NCBI GenBank assembly: GCA_009664345.1
Contig: CP043547.1
Coordinates: forward strand, 1,612,001-1,676,000
Reading direction: 5' to 3'
DNA length: 64,000 bases
Source: Planctomycetales bacterium 10988
Lineage (GTDB): Bacteria > Planctomycetota > Planctomycetia > Pirellulales > Pb10988
In this document: piece after piece, positions 43,934 to 52,812 of the stretch
Position numbering within the stretch: position 1 is the first letter of the stretch
How the letters are laid out: every line of letters begins with the position of its first letter
Notes under the pieces: model-generated
Database searches by the model: none
Told to the model about the DNA's origin: nothing
The model's input: only the letters and a program-made list of their open reading frames with translations
Program-made: the position numbers and the translations under genes

Positions 43934-44821
43934 CTAAAAGAGGACCCGCTGTGCATCGAACACGGGTCCTTCCATGCAAGTTCGGGCATAATCCCAATCC
44001 TCGCCCTCTGTGCGAATCTTTGCCACACAACTAAAGCAGATCCCCAAACCACACGCCATCGGGGTTTCTAAAGAGACCTCACAGGGGACTTGATGGCGGG
44101 CACAAATGGCCGCCACGGCCTCCATCATCGGCTCGGGACCACAGCAAGCAACTTGACACTGTTTGCCACCGTTCTTTTGCAATTCTTCCAGCAAAAGGTC
44201 CGTGACAAAGCCGTGATGGCCATAAGACCCGTCATCGGTACTACAACGGACTTCCATGCCTGCTTGGGAAAAATCATCGAGTCCAGCCAGATATTCCCCG
44301 CTGCGTGCCCCATAACAAAACGTCACCTTCCGCTGGGAATCAGGAGAGAGTTGACGGGTGCCATCGCCGTAAATTTTGCATTGCAAGGATTCTCGGCCAT
44401 AGGCCAAAAAGGGGGTTTGTCCAATCCCACCTGCCACGAAGATCAAATGTTCCTCGGTGGCGGGCGAAAAGCCATTTCCCAGAGGTCCCCAGATTTCAAC
44501 TTCTTGACTTTTTTTTACTTGTGTCAAAAGCCTCGTCATTCGGCCTAAAACAAGGTAAACGATATCTAAATAGACCTGCTCACCTTGTTCGTTTTCAGCG
44601 ACGTCATAGAGCGCGAATGGCCGTCCCAGCAAAGGGTCTTCCCCAGAGAGCAGGCGGACCATCACAAATTGCCCCGGCACAATCGCCTTGGCAATCGTTG
44701 GACATTCCACCCGAAGCCGGTATGTTTCTGTGGCCAGCTTCACGTTCTCGATCACACGAACCGTTTGCTGGCAGAGAGATTTTTTGGGGATACCTGCCGG
44801 TGAGCAAGACGCATCTTCCAT
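43934..44821 (-). CDS. PyrK-type iron-sulfur flavoprotein, dihydroorotate dehydrogenase electron-transfer-like
   Basis: A 295-residue protein with the ferredoxin-reductase layout: an FAD domain with LRVECPTIA, VPGQFVMV and RPFALYDV, an NAD domain with VAGGIGQTPF and KVTFCYGARSGEYLAGL, and a C-terminal 2Fe-2S site in ETPMACGLGICFSC plus a fourth cysteine in RTCMEGPVF. This is PyrK, which passes electrons from the dehydrogenase PyrDB to NAD in pyrimidine synthesis. No pyrD is in the window, so it could instead serve another flavoprotein. The start is the ATG at 44821, overlapping by one base the stop of the upstream pseudouridine synthase (TAATG), with GAAGGAAA in front. The pair are co-transcribed. 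Confidence 0.87.
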   Translation of the reverse strand: MEDASCSPAGIPKKSLCQQTVRVIENVKLATETYRLRVECPTIAKAIVPGQFVMVRLLSGEDPLLGRPFALYDVAENEQGEQVYLDIVYLVLGRMTRLLTQVKKSQEVEIWGPLGNGFSPATEEHLIFVAGGIGQTPFLAYGRESLQCKIYGDGTRQLSPDSQRKVTFCYGARSGEYLAGLDDFSQAGMEVRCSTDDGSYGHHGFVTDLLLEELQKNGGKQCQVACCGPEPMMEAVAAICARHQVPCEVSLETPMACGLGICFSCVAKIRTEGEDWDYARTCMEGPVFDAQRVLF

Positions 44822-45969
44822 TAACGTTTCCTTCGCTTCCGAGGGAAGTTCGATTTCGACGAATCGCCACCACCGCTGGCACGTTTTCCTTTTCCTTTCG
44901 GAGACCAAGACTTCTTGCGAGGTCCTTTTCCGCCACTCGCTCGATTGGGGTATAAAGGAGTGTAGGCTCCACGTTTGCCGGATTGTTTGGGTGGTTCTGC
45001 TGCCTCTTCGCGTTCGGCTTTTTCCTTCAAAACCTCATCAATCGAGGTCGAACTCGGTTTTGTATCCTGAGAATAAGAACGAGGAGGGCGTTTCGGCTTC
45101 AGAGCATAATCCCACAGCTCTTTCACCTCAGAAGGTTTCAGCTCCCGATAAGCCCCGGTGGGAATATCTTTCATGCGGAGTGGACCAATCGCGATCCGCT
45201 TCAGCTTGAGAACCTTGTGACCAACCCGAGCCAAAAGCCGGCGGATTTCGCGATTCTTTCCCTCACTGAGGGTAATTTCCAAGTGGGACGTGTCCCCATG
45301 CTGGCCTTTGAAGAGGGCCGAGTTCGCCTTGGCTTTTCCTTCCGCCAGCCAGATCCCTTGTTCCAGTTGGATTAAAATTTTGCGATCGGGAGCCCCTTGT
45401 ACCTCGACTCGATAGACCTTTTCCACCCCATGTTTGGGATGTGTCAGCGCCTGGGCAAGGTCGCCGTCATTGGTGATCAGAAGTAGGCCTTCGCTACTTT
45501 TATCCAATCGCCCAACGGTAAAAAGGTGGGCATCCGTAGGCGGGAGCAAATCGATGACACGGGTACGACCGGAAGGATCGCGATTTGTCGAAACAACTCC
45601 GGAAGGCTTGTTGACAAGATAATAGACTTTTTTCGGGAGTCGGATCAGTTCCCCATCGACGCGAATCTCTTGCTCTTCCGGCTTGACACGAACCCCCAGT
45701 TTATCAGCAGGGACCCCATCGACGAGGACCCGACCTTCTAAAATGAATTCCTCACAAGAACGGCGACTTCCATAACCAGCCGTGGCCAAAATCTTCTGCA
45801 ACCGCTCTCCATCGGGGTGCGGAGCCGTTTTCGGAGGGGCCGATGCACCTCGTTTGGAATAAGATTTCTTGCGTTGCGCGAAGGGTTTACCACCACCGGG
45901 ACGCTTTCCGGCGGGACGTTTTCCTGGAGGACGAGAACCTTGTTGAAAGGAGCGTTTCTTACGAGCCAT
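44821..45969 (-). CDS. Pseudouridine synthase of the RsuA/RluB group
   Basis: A 382-residue RNA pseudouridine synthase. An N-terminal basic extension of about 45 residues rich in Lys/Arg/Pro/Gly precedes an S4 RNA-binding domain (GERLQKILATAGYGSRRSCEE, residues 53-73). The catalytic domain has the active-site motif GRLDKSSEGLLLITNDGDL with the nucleophile Asp, and TLSEGKNREIRRL. A C-terminal extension of 80 residues, again basic and low in complexity, ends SNFPRKRRKR. It isomerises a uridine in 23S or 16S rRNA; the exact site cannot be read. The extensions are common in planctomycete and other large RluB proteins and may add RNA binding. It is the first gene of the pair with pyrK. Confidence 0.92.
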   Translation of the reverse strand: MARKKRSFQQGSRPPGKRPAGKRPGGGKPFAQRKKSYSKRGASAPPKTAPHPDGERLQKILATAGYGSRRSCEEFILEGRVLVDGVPADKLGVRVKPEEQEIRVDGELIRLPKKVYYLVNKPSGVVSTNRDPSGRTRVIDLLPPTDAHLFTVGRLDKSSEGLLLITNDGDLAQALTHPKHGVEKVYRVEVQGAPDRKILIQLEQGIWLAEGKAKANSALFKGQHGDTSHLEITLSEGKNREIRRLLARVGHKVLKLKRIAIGPLRMKDIPTGAYRELKPSEVKELWDYALKPKRPPRSYSQDTKPSSTSIDEVLKEKAEREEAAEPPKQSGKRGAYTPLYPNRASGGKGPRKKSWSPKGKGKRASGGGDSSKSNFPRKRRKR

Positions 45970-46349
45970 GGGGGGAAGGATTTCCTGGAAAGAGTGAGTT
46001 GACCCGGAAAAATGAAAGACCGGCGCAAACTCAAAATAGGACGTTACTTAGAGCCAGTGGTCAAAAACCTCACAATGAGAGGTCCAACACCAAGTAAAGT
46101 TGGCTCAGAATTAACTATTGACCACATCCTCTAAAAAATATGGTAGCAAATCAGGGAATCCTCGCCAGTGGGGGAACGCGCTTCCCGTCGCGTTTAGAGT
46201 GCATTACTCTAGTCCCCCCTTGCCAATCCTGGCAACCTGACACGAGAAAGAGACGTGTGTATTGTCGCTAGAGCCGTTGTTTTATCTGAATGAGCCTCCG
46301 AAGGAACCGTGCTATCTATGATCGATGACGGCAATGGAGTTCACAGCAA
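45970..46349. other. 380-base gap
   Basis: Between the pseudouridine synthase promoter and the end of the small lipoprotein gene. It contains no convincing gene and no strong hairpin. Probably it holds the promoter of the pseudouridine synthase operon. Confidence 0.5.
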
Positions 46350-46592
46350 TTAAAAACCAATGCGTTCCCACCATCGTGCGCGACGTGGTTCAGCCACATT
46401 ATGTTCAAAGCCGGGGGGACGAAGTTCTGGGATATCGGGGGCGATATCGTCTTCAGGATAAGGATCAAACCGCTCCGCTCGTTGAATCTGTTCTTGCCGC
46501 GAAGTCGCAGCAAACCAGCGAGGGCCGCCAAATTGGTTACACCCCATGGTCAACAGAAACAGCAGCAGGAGACCATCGCGTTGCAATTTCAC
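46350..46592 (-). CDS. Small lipoprotein-like secreted protein (planctomycete type)
   Basis: An 80-residue protein with an N-terminal signal of lipoprotein type: KLQRDGLLLLFLLTMGC, where the Cys at residue 18 is the likely lipidated residue (the lipobox is imperfect). The mature part has FGGPRWF, an RAERFDPYPEDDIAPDIPE core and ends RPPGFEHNVAEPRRARWWER. Similar short secreted proteins with a DPYPxxDxGP core occur in many planctomycetes. The start is a GTG at 46592 with GGAG in front. Function unknown. It is isolated, with gaps on both sides. Confidence 0.65.
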   Translation of the reverse strand: MKLQRDGLLLLFLLTMGCNQFGGPRWFAATSRQEQIQRAERFDPYPEDDIAPDIPELRPPGFEHNVAEPRRARWWERIGF

Positions 46593-46968
46593 TTAATGAG
46601 ACTCCATCGAGAAATATGGTGGATGAGTGATCTTGCACCGACGGTCATTGAGAACCGTTCAACACTGTTTAGCAAGCTCCGTGGCCTACTAAAATCCGGT
46701 CGGTCGAGGTCGTGAAACCTCTCAGATACACATTGCGTGAAGGCATCCAAGCGAACATCTCCCCACTATATAGCGACTTCTCGAAATAGCGGGAAGACGA
46801 AGTTGAGATTCGCTCTTTTGCTAACTTAACAAATCGACGCATTCCCCAACGAAAAACCAATCTGCTTTGCCCCGCGGAACGATTTCTTCGCCGATCCCGT
46901 AACGATTACTTGGAATGTCACACGTTCGACAGTTAAGGCAGTCATCAGCTTGATCGGGCTAGCAGGGG
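46593..46968. other. 376-base gap
   Basis: No gene, RNA or repeat is apparent between the small lipoprotein and the adenosyltransferase. A 63-codon frame at 46669-46860 has no support. Confidence 0.5.
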
Positions 46969-47529
46969 CTAAGAGGATTTCTCGGGGCGATGCCATTGAA
47001 TATCCGATTTTTGAGCCGATTGATTCGCAAATCGGGCCATTACAAACAATAAGTCACTTAACCGATTTAAATAGACAATAAGTAGAGGACGTATCTCCGC
47101 AGTGGTCTCCGCCGCCAGAGAAACGACTCGCCGCTCCGCCCGCCGACAAATCGTCCGAGCCAAATGCAGGAAAGCCCCGACCGGACTCCCTCCCGGCAAA
47201 ATAAAAGAAGTGAGAGGAGGTAAAGTGCTTTCTAAATCATCAATGGCGGCTTCTAACGATTTTACAGCAGCTTCCGTGAGGATTGCCATATTTCGTTCAA
47301 CGGGATTGGTCGTGGCCAGCTCCGCTCCGATATCAAACAAAGCCGATTGAATCACTGCCAAGAGGTTGGTGATCTTTTCATCCGGCTGATGGGCACCCGC
47401 CAAGCCGAGCGTCGCATTTAATTCATCAATCGTGCCATAGGCTTCAATACGAAGATGATCTTTTGGAATCCTCGCTCCGCCCAACAACCCTGTCTGCCCG
47501 GCATCTCCGGTCTTCGTATAAATCTTCAT
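46969..47529 (-). CDS. Cob(I)alamin adenosyltransferase, PduO type
   Basis: A 186-residue PduO-type ATP:cob(I)alamin adenosyltransferase that adds the 5'-deoxyadenosyl group to make coenzyme B12. The ATP-binding motif YTKTGDAGQTGLLGG lies at residues 4-18, with GTIDELNATLG and the C-terminal half including CRRAERRVVSL and LNRLSDLLFVMAR. The length matches the family, which includes human MMAB. It begins at ATG 47529. Nothing nearby uses B12 and no riboswitch is visible upstream. Confidence 0.95.
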   Translation of the reverse strand: MKIYTKTGDAGQTGLLGGARIPKDHLRIEAYGTIDELNATLGLAGAHQPDEKITNLLAVIQSALFDIGAELATTNPVERNMAILTEAAVKSLEAAIDDLESTLPPLTSFILPGGSPVGAFLHLARTICRRAERRVVSLAAETTAEIRPLLIVYLNRLSDLLFVMARFANQSAQKSDIQWHRPEKSS

Positions 47530-47586
47530 CGCTTGACCCTTCCTAGAAACCTTTTATTTACTATGCGACATGTTTGATGGCTTATC

Positions 47587-47634
47587 AAAAAAACGAGAGC
47601 CGCCCGAACAGACGACCCTCGTTTGATAAGTCAG
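47587..47634 (-). terminator. Terminator of the FG-GAP protein gene
   Basis: A hairpin with an AAACGAG/CTCGTTT base (47591-47597 with 47628-47634) and a GC-rich top, followed on the minus strand by TTTTTTT. It lies 22 bases after the stop of the gene at 47656-50517. Confidence 0.82.
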
Positions 47635-47655
47635 GTTCTAGAATATTCAAAATTG

Positions 47656-50517
47656 TCAACGAATGCCAAGCCCACTGAAAAGTTTATCGATCTCTTCTGA
47701 CTTCGAATAAAAGGTTTCCAACGCCTCTAAATATTCCATCTTTGCCCGATCATAGGCAAGATGGTAGTAGTAAACAGTACTTTCCTCATGGTATTCCGAC
47801 GAATCCTCTCCTTCTGGCTCGTACTCAAGTTCTGAACTGAAAGGGGCGAGGAACGGCATCGGAGCAGGGGAACTACTGTGCGTTCCCGCGATGAAGGCTC
47901 CTCCGCTAAAGCTTGGATCGAAGGCGTACAGGTTGGATAATTCTTCCAGAGTCTGACCATCAAAGGCTTTGACATGTGGACCACCACCCGTTCCCGCCGA
48001 CGTGAGAATATCCGCGAAGCCATCCTGATTCAGATCAAAGCCGGCAACACGAACGCCCCCCAGGAACGACGGGTCATAGGCATAAAAGTCATGCAGCACC
48101 GCCCCGGTCTTCCCACTAAAGACTTTTATATGCGGACCGCCGCCTTCACCGGCCCCTGTGATCAGGTCGCCGAAGCCATCGGCATCCACGTCGCCTACCG
48201 CAATGTAGTTCCCTCCGAGGAAGCTCGGATCGTAAGCATAGAACTCATCGACCCCGTCCGTGACTTGATCGCCGCTCGTTCCATCGAAGACGCGAACGTG
48301 CGAGGCTCCTCCGGCCCCCGGCGAAGTCACCACTTCCTCCATGCCGTCATTGTCGATATCCCCGGCGGCGACTTTCACGCCACCAGTGAATGTGGAATCA
48401 TAAGCGAAAAAGTCCGCCAAAAGAGCACCATCGGCCCCACTATAGACTTTCACATGGGGACCTCCGCCTGCCCCTGCGGAGACGATCACGTCGTCAAAGC
48501 CATCTCCATTCACATCGCCGGAGGCAACAAAGACCCCGCCGGTGAACATGGGATCGAAAGCATAAAATTCACCCAAAGGTCCTTCAATCAATTCAAAGGT
48601 ACTGCCGTCAAAAACCTTGACATGCGGCCCGCCGCCAGCACCGGGAGCCGTGATGAAATCGAGAATGCCATCGCCATTCACATCGCCGGTAGCCACCCGC
48701 ACTCCGCCGGTGAAACTCGGATCATAGGCAAAGAAGCTATGAACCTCGACGCCTTCTTCATCCAAAATCCGCACATGCGGCCCACCCCCGGCATCTGCCC
48801 CGGCGATGAAGAAAGAATCATTCCCGACAAAGGTAACAACAATATCGTTGCCATCTCCGCCAAAATAGTCGATCTGAAGCAGAGCATCTCCTACATAAAC
48901 TTCAGGAAAAAATCCACCTTGGGGAAGCCCTGCAAAGCGACCTTCCACCGGATCAGTCCCATCGTTATCAACTAGAACAAAGCTCGAACCGATTTCAGGA
49001 TCATAGGGCGAAAAGGCCAACTCAAGCTCGGCGGTAGAAGCAATCTGCACGATGCCTTCCACCAAAAGAGCGCTAGAAGGACTATAAAATTCGGTTGGGA
49101 CAAAGTTAGTCTTGGTATCCTCCCCAAAGATTAATCCCTCCAACGTACTATCTTCCAGAGAGAGGAAGATATCAGAAGCAGTAATGTTTAATGTTCCTAA
49201 TAGATGGAACTCTCCACCGTAAAAGGTGAGGTCTTCTGGATGAAGTTCAAGATCGCCCGTGAAGGGCCCCTTGGCAGCTAGATAGTACGTTACCTCGTTA
49301 TTAACCGCATCTTGCAAATCATCCGTTAGAAAAACCGCCTCTGCAGAAAAAGCATAAGCCCGAGATTGGAATGTATTGTTGCCGATGAATGAGTAAAACT
49401 CCCTGTCATTGACTGGATCAACGGGGAGGGCAGATGTTAACCACCGAACTGAAGGAGTAAGTCCTGCATCATCAAAGAGGTTGTTTTGAGCATTATCAAA
49501 GTAGGAGGGATGTGGAAGTTGTAAGACAGAGCTAGTTCCTGTGGTACTTCCCCTAAACTCATTTTCCGTAAAATATGGCCATGGCCCAATCGGAGTTGCC
49601 TCGATAGAGACTAACGTATTCCCTTGCTCCCCAAACTCATTAAAACCACCCGAAGTTCCGGTAATAATATTTTTGAAGAAACTGGCTCCAACAGTATATC
49701 CTCTAATATCTATCAATTTTCGAGGGACATTTGCCAATGTGTATTGTTGCTCGAAATCGCTTCCTGCAGGCTCATCACCTGTGAAAGTTTTTCCACTAAA
49801 AATATTATGTTCTAGCCCTATTCGAAGCGTAGCATTAATACCATCTAAGCTTTCATTGATAAAGCCTGCTTCGCCATCAGCAACAATTTCAGAATCAACG
49901 ATTCCAATACCGAGATACTGGTTGTCTTGCAGAGCCTTAATGTATACCGCTGCCTTTTCGATACTAGGATCGGAGCTATCAAATCCAACAATGGTAAATC
50001 CAACTTCGCTATTTGCAATAGGATCTCCTATGTAAATGATATCATAACTTTCTTCCGTTTCTGGAGCAACGTAGATCGTACCAAGCTCACTGCCATAACT
50101 TTCAGAACCAATAATCGTTGTTTCTGAACGACCCTGGGTTGATTGAAGAGTCAGACCATGATCAATCGTTACGTTTTCATGAAAGGTTCCGGTTCCTACC
50201 AAGACCGTATTGTTCAATGTGGAAGCATCGACGGCTTCTTGGATGGTTGAAAAAGCATCCGTTCCAAAGATCAGGCCGGTGACTTCGCCGGGTTCATTGT
50301 GAGCAAACGTGACCGTATCGCCAGCATCGAGACCGCTGGCCCCTTGGTCATTTTCAATGAAGTAAGAATCATCCGCGTAAAAGGTCGTCAGCAGATTTCT
50401 CGCTTCAAGCGATTCGATTTGCAAAACCTCTGACACGCCTCTTGCTGGCTGGGACGCTTTTCGAGAAGAACGCTGGAAAGATGTGCGAAAGGATCGGAGA
50501 GACAATGGTCGCTTCAT
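47656..50517 (-). CDS. Large FG-GAP/VCBS-repeat surface protein with planctomycete N-terminal motif
   Basis: A 953-residue exported protein. The basic N-terminus (first 40 residues) ends in the motif IESLEARNLLT, typical of large planctomycete surface proteins that start with LExRxLLS. A parallel-beta-helix-like region follows (residues 60-550; FSTIQEAVDAS and GTFHENVTIDHGLTLQS are characteristic). From about residue 567 to 875 there are six near-identical FG-GAP units of about 50 residues, each with the pattern A-G-G-G-P-H-V-x-V-F-x-G, then F-Y-A-Y-D-P-x-F-x-G-G-V and G-D-V-N-G-D-G-x-x-D. The DNDG-like loops probably bind calcium. The C-terminal 80 residues are acidic and helical. It is likely a surface adhesin or matrix protein. 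The perfect palindrome at 50741 lies 224 bases upstream of its start. Confidence 0.85.
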   Translation of the reverse strand: MKRPLSLRSFRTSFQRSSRKASQPARGVSEVLQIESLEARNLLTTFYADDSYFIENDQGASGLDAGDTVTFAHNEPGEVTGLIFGTDAFSTIQEAVDASTLNNTVLVGTGTFHENVTIDHGLTLQSTQGRSETTIIGSESYGSELGTIYVAPETEESYDIIYIGDPIANSEVGFTIVGFDSSDPSIEKAAVYIKALQDNQYLGIGIVDSEIVADGEAGFINESLDGINATLRIGLEHNIFSGKTFTGDEPAGSDFEQQYTLANVPRKLIDIRGYTVGASFFKNIITGTSGGFNEFGEQGNTLVSIEATPIGPWPYFTENEFRGSTTGTSSVLQLPHPSYFDNAQNNLFDDAGLTPSVRWLTSALPVDPVNDREFYSFIGNNTFQSRAYAFSAEAVFLTDDLQDAVNNEVTYYLAAKGPFTGDLELHPEDLTFYGGEFHLLGTLNITASDIFLSLEDSTLEGLIFGEDTKTNFVPTEFYSPSSALLVEGIVQIASTAELELAFSPYDPEIGSSFVLVDNDGTDPVEGRFAGLPQGGFFPEVYVGDALLQIDYFGGDGNDIVVTFVGNDSFFIAGADAGGGPHVRILDEEGVEVHSFFAYDPSFTGGVRVATGDVNGDGILDFITAPGAGGGPHVKVFDGSTFELIEGPLGEFYAFDPMFTGGVFVASGDVNGDGFDDVIVSAGAGGGPHVKVYSGADGALLADFFAYDSTFTGGVKVAAGDIDNDGMEEVVTSPGAGGASHVRVFDGTSGDQVTDGVDEFYAYDPSFLGGNYIAVGDVDADGFGDLITGAGEGGGPHIKVFSGKTGAVLHDFYAYDPSFLGGVRVAGFDLNQDGFADILTSAGTGGGPHVKAFDGQTLEELSNLYAFDPSFSGGAFIAGTHSSSPAPMPFLAPFSSELEYEPEGEDSSEYHEESTVYYYHLAYDRAKMEYLEALETFYSKSEEIDKLFSGLGIR

Positions 50518-51211
50518 TCGTCGTGTACCTCTGGATGAGAGTCGAGGGGAATCTATTACTCACCCGCCATTAGTGACTCTAACAGATTTTAAATTAAATA
50601 CAATCTCCTAGCGAAATCTTTTAAACACTTTTTCTTATTGATGACATCTTTTCATTCTTGTTAAACCTTTTATTCAGCCTAGTGTCTCTAATTCTCTCGG
50701 ACTTTTGTTCCCAATCATTTACACTTCCAGTGACCTTACTGTTAACAAAAGTTTACAGTTGTAAACTTTTGTTAACATAACTTCTTTGCGTCTGTTCATT
50801 TTGAAAAATGTTTATTCTCTGAACAGAAAAAATCCATCAATATTTCCTTGATCTTCAGTCAAACGTTGCCAAACACAGTTCTCATCCTATGATACATCAA
50901 TTCATAAGGCTGTTCGTGAAGTGAACTTCTTCGCTCGCAGTGGGCGATGCAATGGACATTTCGTCATTCTCTGTAAGGTGGATGATCCGATGATTTCCGA
51001 TCGATCCGAACGCCATTTCGTTTCCTTACTGCCAAGTGCGAAGATTTGTCGTAAAGGATAGGTGTGAAGCGTAAATTTGGTGCAACGGGCCTTGCAAGTT
51101 TTTGGGTGGCCGTGTCTACTACCAATACGTTACCGTGAGCCAGTTTAGGTCGCTGAGCACCCTGTTTTTCAAGTTTATCCTAAAGCTAGTGGTGAGCCCT
51201 TAGAGGCTCGG
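50518..51211. other. 694-base intergenic region with a palindrome
   Basis: A divergent promoter region between the FG-GAP protein (-) and rimB (+). It contains the perfect inverted repeat at 50741-50776. No gene is visible; the remaining sequence is AT-rich near 50580-50680 and mixed further on. Confidence 0.6.
50741..50776. promoter_or_regulatory. Perfect 17-bp-arm palindrome, possible operator
   Basis: GTTAACAAAAGTTTACA and its exact complement are separated by GT. The arms are too AT-rich for a usual terminator, and there is no T run after. Position 224 bases upstream of the FG-GAP gene start, and 436 bases upstream of rimB, fits a regulator binding site; a cruciform or a site-specific recombination site is also possible. 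Confidence 0.6.
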
Positions 51212-51751
51212 ATGAAACCTTCTGAAGGATGTTTTTCCTCGATGGACAACTTGCAAGCTACGAACTTACCGCTCATCGGGTGGCGTGAAACTTTGTCACT
51301 ACCCGATCTCGGTATTCCTCAAATTAAGGTTAAAATTGATACAGGTGCGGCAACTTCTTCGATCCATGCCTACGATGTTCAAATTTTTGAACGCGCAGGA
51401 AAAGAGATCGTTCGCTTTGAAATTCATCCGATCCAACATAGCAAAGCCGAAGCGAAACAGGTCGAAATCGAACTTTTGGAACATCGATTGGTACGCAGTT
51501 CGACAGGACATGCGACTGATCGCCCGGTAATATGTACGATGGCAGAAATAGGTGGATTCCGCTGGCCGATTGAGCTAACTTTGGCGAGTCGCGATTCGAT
51601 GGGATTTCGGATGTTACTCGGTCGCCAAGCGTTGCGCGATCATTTTTGGGTCGATTCGGCCGGTTCCTTCCTTTTAAGCCACCCCCCCAAAATTCGTCGG
51701 AAGAAAAAGAAGAAAAAACGCCCCCGCCACCCAGATGGAGGCTCCTCATGA
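51212..51751 (+). CDS. rimB: RimB-like retropepsin-fold ATP-dependent zinc-protease-family protein
   Basis: A 179-residue protein of the family once called ATP-dependent zinc protease (DUF785), now RimB in Pseudomonas. The retropepsin-like site [11 protein letters not shown] lies near residue 45, with [12 protein letters not shown] and [16 protein letters not shown] later; the C-terminus is a very basic KKKKKK tail of about 20 residues. In Pseudomonas RimB works with the glutamate ligase RimK on ribosomal protein S6 tails. The ATG of rimK overlaps its stop by four bases (ATGA at 51748-51751), so the two are translationally coupled. Start choice is open: ATG 51212 (AGAGG upstream) or ATG 51242 (GAAGGA upstream). 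Confidence 0.9.
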   Translation: MKPSEGCFSSMDNLQATNLPLIGWRETLSLPDLGIPQIKVKIDTGAATSSIHAYDVQIFERAGKEIVRFEIHPIQHSKAEAKQVEIELLEHRLVRSSTGHATDRPVICTMAEIGGFRWPIELTLASRDSMGFRMLLGRQALRDHFWVDSAGSFLLSHPPKIRRKKKKKKRPRHPDGGSS

Positions 51752-52686
51752 AATTTGTTGTGTTGTCTCGTAAATCTTCCCTCTATTCCACCCGCCGTTT
51801 GGTGGAGGCCTGCCAGGAGCGTGGTCACACGGCACAAGTTGTCGATTATTTACGCTGTTATATGGATATCACTTCGCACAGCCCCAAGGTGCTTTATCAA
51901 GGAAAGCCCCTGGATAGCGTGGATGCGGTAATTCCTCGGATCGGGGCCTCGCAGACTTTTTATGGAACCGCGGTTGTCCGACAATTCGAAATGATGGGTG
52001 TCCTGACGGCCAATGACTCGCAAGGAATCAGCCGCTCTCGCGACAAGCTCCGCTGTATGCAACTTCTTTCTCGACAAGGAGTTGGGTTGCCGGTCACGAG
52101 TTTTGCGCACTCCACCAAAGATATCGATGGGGTCATCGACACCGTCGGCGGAGCCCCGCTGGTCATTAAGCTCTTGGAAGGAACGCAGGGAATCGGGGTC
52201 ATTTTGGCCGAAACCCGCAAGGCCGCCGAAGCAGTCATTGAAGCCTTCCGCGGGATGAACGCGAATATCTTAGTACAGGAATATGTGAAAGAAGCCGGCG
52301 GGGCTGATATTCGTTGCTTCGTCGTGGGGGAACGAGTCGTCACCGCCATGCGTCGGCAGGCCCCTCCTGGGGAATTTCGCTCGAATCTCCATCGTGGAGG
52401 AAGTGCCGAAAAGGTCAAGCTCACACCGGAAGAACGAAGCACCGCCACACGGGCCGCCAAAACAATGGGCCTCAGCGTCGCGGGGGTTGATATCATTCGC
52501 TCCAATCATGGGCCGGTTGTCTTAGAAGTAAACTCTTCGCCTGGACTTGAAGGAATTGAAGAGGCGACCGGAGTCAACGTTGCCGGAAAGATCATTGAAT
52601 TCCTAGAAAAGCGGTTTGCAAAACGCAAAACGAAAAAGACTCCGCCGATGGAAGAAAACGATGACATGCCGCTCAACGATGATTAA
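51748..52686 (+). CDS. rimK: Ribosomal S6 modification-type glutamate ligase RimK
   Basis: A 312-residue ATP-grasp ligase that adds glutamate residues to the C-terminus of a protein such as S6. The N-terminal domain begins [20 protein letters not shown], and the ATP-grasp part has [56 protein letters not shown] and [20 protein letters not shown] with the metal residues. A short basic and acidic tail follows ([14 protein letters not shown]). The start at 51748 is set by the overlap with rimB; a frame open upstream from 51646 would lie within rimB and is unlikely. A strong terminator lies at 52729-52771. Confidence 0.94.
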   Translation: MKFVVLSRKSSLYSTRRLVEACQERGHTAQVVDYLRCYMDITSHSPKVLYQGKPLDSVDAVIPRIGASQTFYGTAVVRQFEMMGVLTANDSQGISRSRDKLRCMQLLSRQGVGLPVTSFAHSTKDIDGVIDTVGGAPLVIKLLEGTQGIGVILAETRKAAEAVIEAFRGMNANILVQEYVKEAGGADIRCFVVGERVVTAMRRQAPPGEFRSNLHRGGSAEKVKLTPEERSTATRAAKTMGLSVAGVDIIRSNHGPVVLEVNSSPGLEGIEEATGVNVAGKIIEFLEKRFAKRKTKKTPPMEENDDMPLNDD

Positions 52687-52728
52687 ATACTTTCAATAGA
52701 AAATAAAATCTGACACTGTCATAAAAAT

Positions 52729-52771
52729 AAACGGAATCGAAGATTTTAGATACTTCTCCGATTCCGTTTTT
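52729..52771 (+). terminator. Terminator after rimK
   Basis: An 11-bp stem, AAACGGAATCG with CGATTCCGTTT, extended by AAG/CTT pairs, followed by T5. It ends the rimB-rimK operon and, with its A run on the other side, may also serve the EF-G-like gene. Confidence 0.9.
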
Positions 52772-52812
52772 CTATGGATGAACGATTAACTTTTTAAATA
52801 ATTTGAAGGATG

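Noticed and set aside
47890-48815. CRISPR-like repeat array
   Set aside because: The repeats are about 150 bases, in frame and coding for FG-GAP units; there are no short spacers.
50741-50776. Terminator of the gene on either side
   Set aside because: No T run follows on either strand, arms are AT-rich, and both neighbouring genes start, not end, on its sides.
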